A stretch of 15,171 bases of DNA from positions 1 through 15,171 of the forward strand of contig DATEQV010000187.1 in the NCBI GenBank assembly GCA_035272265.1, in the 5' to 3' direction. Positions 13,286 to 15,171 of the stretch are shown in pieces. The position numbers were made by a program, and so were the translations under genes. Source of the stretch: Acidisphaera sp035272265. Its GTDB lineage: Bacteria > Pseudomonadota > Alphaproteobacteria > Acetobacterales > Acetobacteraceae. The notes under the pieces are model-generated. The model saw only the letters and a program-made list of their open reading frames with translations. It had not been told where the DNA came from and searched no databases. Within the stretch, counting starts at the first letter, position 1. Every line of letters starts with the position of its first letter.

Positions 13286-14545
13286 TCAGGCCGCGTCGAA
13301 CAGCGTCTGTCCGATGGACTCGCCTTGTGCGACGCCCGGCGGTACGGCGAACAGCCCGCTGCCGACATGCGTGGAGAACTGGTTCAGCGCATCGAGCTTG
13401 GCCATCGGCTCGAAGATGCGGATGAACCCGGTGCGGGGGTCGCGCTGGTAGGCCACGAACAGCAGGCCTGCGTCGTACATCATGCCCTGCCGCCACGGCG
13501 GCCAGCGCTCCGCGGTGAAGCTCAGGCCGTCGTTGTACGAATACCCGCGCCGCAGGATCGACGCGCCGCCGACATTCGCCGGATTGGCCAGCCGCACATG
13601 CGCGTCATCCGGGATCAGCGGGTTGCCGTCCTTGTCGGTCGCGGCGAAGTCCGGCGGATCGAACTCGGCCGCCGATCCCAGCGGCGCGCCCGAGCGCTTG
13701 CGCCGTCCGATCACCTGCTCCTGGAACTCGGTGTCCGTGCGGTCCCAGTGTTCCAGCGAGATGCGGATGCGGCGGACGACGACGTAGCTGCCGCCGCGCA
13801 GCCAGTCCGGTCCCTCGCCGCCGATCCACACCACCTCGTCCGGCTTCACGCCGGCGGTGGGCCGCGCCACCGGGTTCGCCGTGCCGTCCTTGAACCCCAT
13901 CAGGTTGCGCCCGGTGCTCTCGTCGGGCGGCGACGACGAGAACCCCGCCTGCGCCCAGCGCAACGCCGCCATCCCGTACGACAGCCGCGACAACTGGCGC
14001 ACCGCGTGGAACGCGACCTGCGGATCGTCGGCGCAGGCCTGCACCGAGATGTCGCCGCCGGTGCGCGCCTCCAGCAACTGGTCGCCGTTGAAGCGCGGCA
14101 GGTCGGCCAGCGCCTCCGGCCGGCGCGACGCCAGGCCGTAGCGGTCCTTGCCGTCCTTGACGAACAGACCGGGGCCGAAACCAAAGGTCAGCGTCAGCCG
14201 TGACGGCGGCAGCCCGAGCGCATCGCCCGAATCGCCGTCGGGCGCGTTCGGATCCGCACTCGGCGGCCCCGCCGGCTGGCCCGCCGCCATCCTCGCGGCC
14301 GCCGCCGTCCAGAGCTTCAGCAACGCCGCGACCTGGGTCGCCTGCGTCGCATTGAGGTCGAACACGGCCAGATACGTGTGCGACTGCGACGGCGTCAGGA
14401 TGCCGCCCTGGCGCGCGCCGTAGAACGGCTCGACGGACGGCGGCGCCGCGGTGTCGGCCCGCGCAGGCCGGAGCATCCCGGCCCCCGCAAGCCCGCCCAC
14501 GCCCGCGAGGAAACCGCGGCGCGAGGCGAAGGGACAGGTGCTCAA
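13286..14545 (-). CDS. Tat-exported DyP-type peroxidase, EfeB-like
   Basis: Haem peroxidase of the dye-decolorising family, closest in pattern to EfeB, which acts in the periplasm with peroxide and has been linked to iron or haem use. The 419-residue length matches EfeB (about 423). The N-terminus carries a twin-arginine signal, SRRGFLAGVGG, with cleavage expected after ARA near residue 31. Catalytic features are GFKDG (D220), the proximal haem ligand H316 in DAHVRLANP, and the distal arginine R332 or R333 in ILRRGYSY. The start is inferred as the TTG at 14545-14543, the only start-like codon giving the Tat signal; its TTGA overlaps the stop of the upstream NHL gene by four bases. No efeU or efeO is in the window, so a role in ferrous iron uptake is unsupported. 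Confidence 0.92.
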   Translation of the reverse strand: MSTCPFASRRGFLAGVGGLAGAGMLRPARADTAAPPSVEPFYGARQGGILTPSQSHTYLAVFDLNATQATQVAALLKLWTAAAARMAAGQPAGPPSADPNAPDGDSGDALGLPPSRLTLTFGFGPGLFVKDGKDRYGLASRRPEALADLPRFNGDQLLEARTGGDISVQACADDPQVAFHAVRQLSRLSYGMAALRWAQAGFSSSPPDESTGRNLMGFKDGTANPVARPTAGVKPDEVVWIGGEGPDWLRGGSYVVVRRIRISLEHWDRTDTEFQEQVIGRRKRSGAPLGSAAEFDPPDFAATDKDGNPLIPDDAHVRLANPANVGGASILRRGYSYNDGLSFTAERWPPWRQGMMYDAGLLFVAYQRDPRTGFIRIFEPMAKLDALNQFSTHVGSGLFAVPPGVAQGESIGQTLFDAA

Positions 14546-15171
14546 TGTGCCAGCACGAGCGTGTTCATCTCGTCCTTCACGTAATAGAAGCCGTCGCCGG
14601 CCGGGGTCATCGCGATGCCGAACAGGTCGCCGCTGCCGGGCGGGGTCTGCGCCTTGTTGGCGTCGATCCACAGCGCCGTGATCTGCTTGCCGGTCGCCGG
14701 ATCGATCTCGACGCACTGGCCGTTCTGCGCGTTGGTCACCAGCAGGTGTCCGTTCGGCGCCATCACCATCGCCAGCGGCCGCTTCAGCAGCCCGTCCCTG
14801 GTCACCTCGCGCCCGGTGCCCGCGCTGGTGGTGCGGGTCAGCGCGTCTTGGATCGCGGCGACGCGGTTGTCGATCGCGTCCGACACGTACAGCGTGCCGT
14901 CGCGGCCGAGCGCCAGCCCGGTCGGCCCGATGACGAACACGTCCTTGTCGGCCTGCTCGCCGAAGCCGCCGGCGATGACGGTTTCGCGAGTCACGGTGGG
15001 AGGACCGGCTTCCGGCACCGCCAGTTCGATGCGCACCACGTTCGCCTTGTGCACCACGTCCTGGCCGGGCGGCCCGACATCGAAGCCGGTGTTGCTGACG
15101 AACAGCGTCGCGGTGCCACCCTGGTCGACCACTGCCATGTTGCCCCACGGCCCGTTGATGTTCGGGCTGGT
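14542..15171 (-). CDS. NHL/beta-propeller-like protein, N-terminal part cut by window edge
   Basis: The frame is open to the right edge, so 209 C-terminal residues are visible and the true start lies outside. The in-frame ATG at 15138 is inside the protein (…NINGPWGNMAVVDQ) and is not the start. Repeating blocks of propeller type are visible: GGTATLFVSNTGFDV, VIGPTGLALGRDGTLYVSDAIDN, RPLAMVMAPNGHLLVTNAQNG and GIAMTPAGDGFYYVKDEMN, each roughly 50 residues apart. Such proteins (NHL, SMP-30-like) are usually extracytoplasmic binding or lactonase-like folds; no active-site residue can be assigned here. The stop overlaps the TTG start of the DyP peroxidase gene by four bases, suggesting coupled translation and a shared envelope function. 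A signal peptide would be expected beyond the edge. Confidence 0.85.
   Translation of the reverse strand, partial: TSPNINGPWGNMAVVDQGGTATLFVSNTGFDVGPPGQDVVHKANVVRIELAVPEAGPPTVTRETVIAGGFGEQADKDVFVIGPTGLALGRDGTLYVSDAIDNRVAAIQDALTRTTSAGTGREVTRDGLLKRPLAMVMAPNGHLLVTNAQNGQCVEIDPATGKQITALWIDANKAQTPPGSGDLFGIAMTPAGDGFYYVKDEMNTLVLAH

Noticed and set aside
14546..15148. Upstream extension of the DyP peroxidase frame
   Set aside because: It would place about 200 residues before a perfect Tat signal and overlaps the NHL gene in another frame.

Overview
The window looks like chromosome of a high-GC alphaproteobacterium, most plausibly from the Rhodospirillales/Acetobacteraceae. This is an inference from the strong G/C preference at third codon positions, the order cytochrome oxidase subunit III, DUF983, SURF1, (inserted genes), threonine synthase, M16 peptidase, and the short palindromic intergenic repeats. 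No rRNA, tRNA or CRISPR array was seen.

Layout: positions 1-457 (minus) carry the N-terminal part of a tyrosine recombinase, running off the left edge, with less GC-biased codons than its neighbours. About 480 bases without a convincing gene follow, containing two adjacent perfect hairpins. A nicotinamidase (938-1588, minus) diverges from a tightly packed plus-strand group: ctaE (1687-2568), a DUF983 zinc-ribbon membrane protein, SURF1 and an M32 carboxypeptidase. Next come two small lipoproteins that resemble each other, separated by a 116-bp element with inverted ends and TA flanks, then thrC (6253-7650), a small predicted secreted protein, an M16 zinc peptidase (8178-9461), pmbA/tldE (9629-10957) and a short fatty-acid-hydroxylase-type membrane protein (11323-11904). 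On the minus strand are a Gfo/Idh/MocA oxidoreductase (12072-13241), a Tat-exported EfeB-type DyP peroxidase (13286-14545) and the C-terminal part of an NHL/beta-propeller-like protein (14542-15171, cut by the right edge).

How the genes fit together: ctaE, DUF983 and SURF1 form an oxidase structure/assembly group, although subunits I and II are not in the window. The M32, M16 and TldE proteins are peptidases or peptidase partners. The NHL and DyP genes overlap by four bases and are probably translated together in a cell-envelope oxidative or iron-related role.

The most unusual material is non-coding. Two 160-bp elements (11034-11193 and 11905-12064) have matching outer ends, a strong internal cruciform and 3-bp direct flanks (TAA and TGA), and they bracket the hydroxylase gene. 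A third, shorter relative of their core lies at 9494-9589. The second 160-bp element and the 116-bp TA-flanked element both sit exactly at a stop codon without altering the protein. A perfect 16-bp stem directly before thrC hides its ribosome binding site. I see no clear new multi-gene system such as a defence island; the rest is mainly housekeeping DNA with small mobile repeats.
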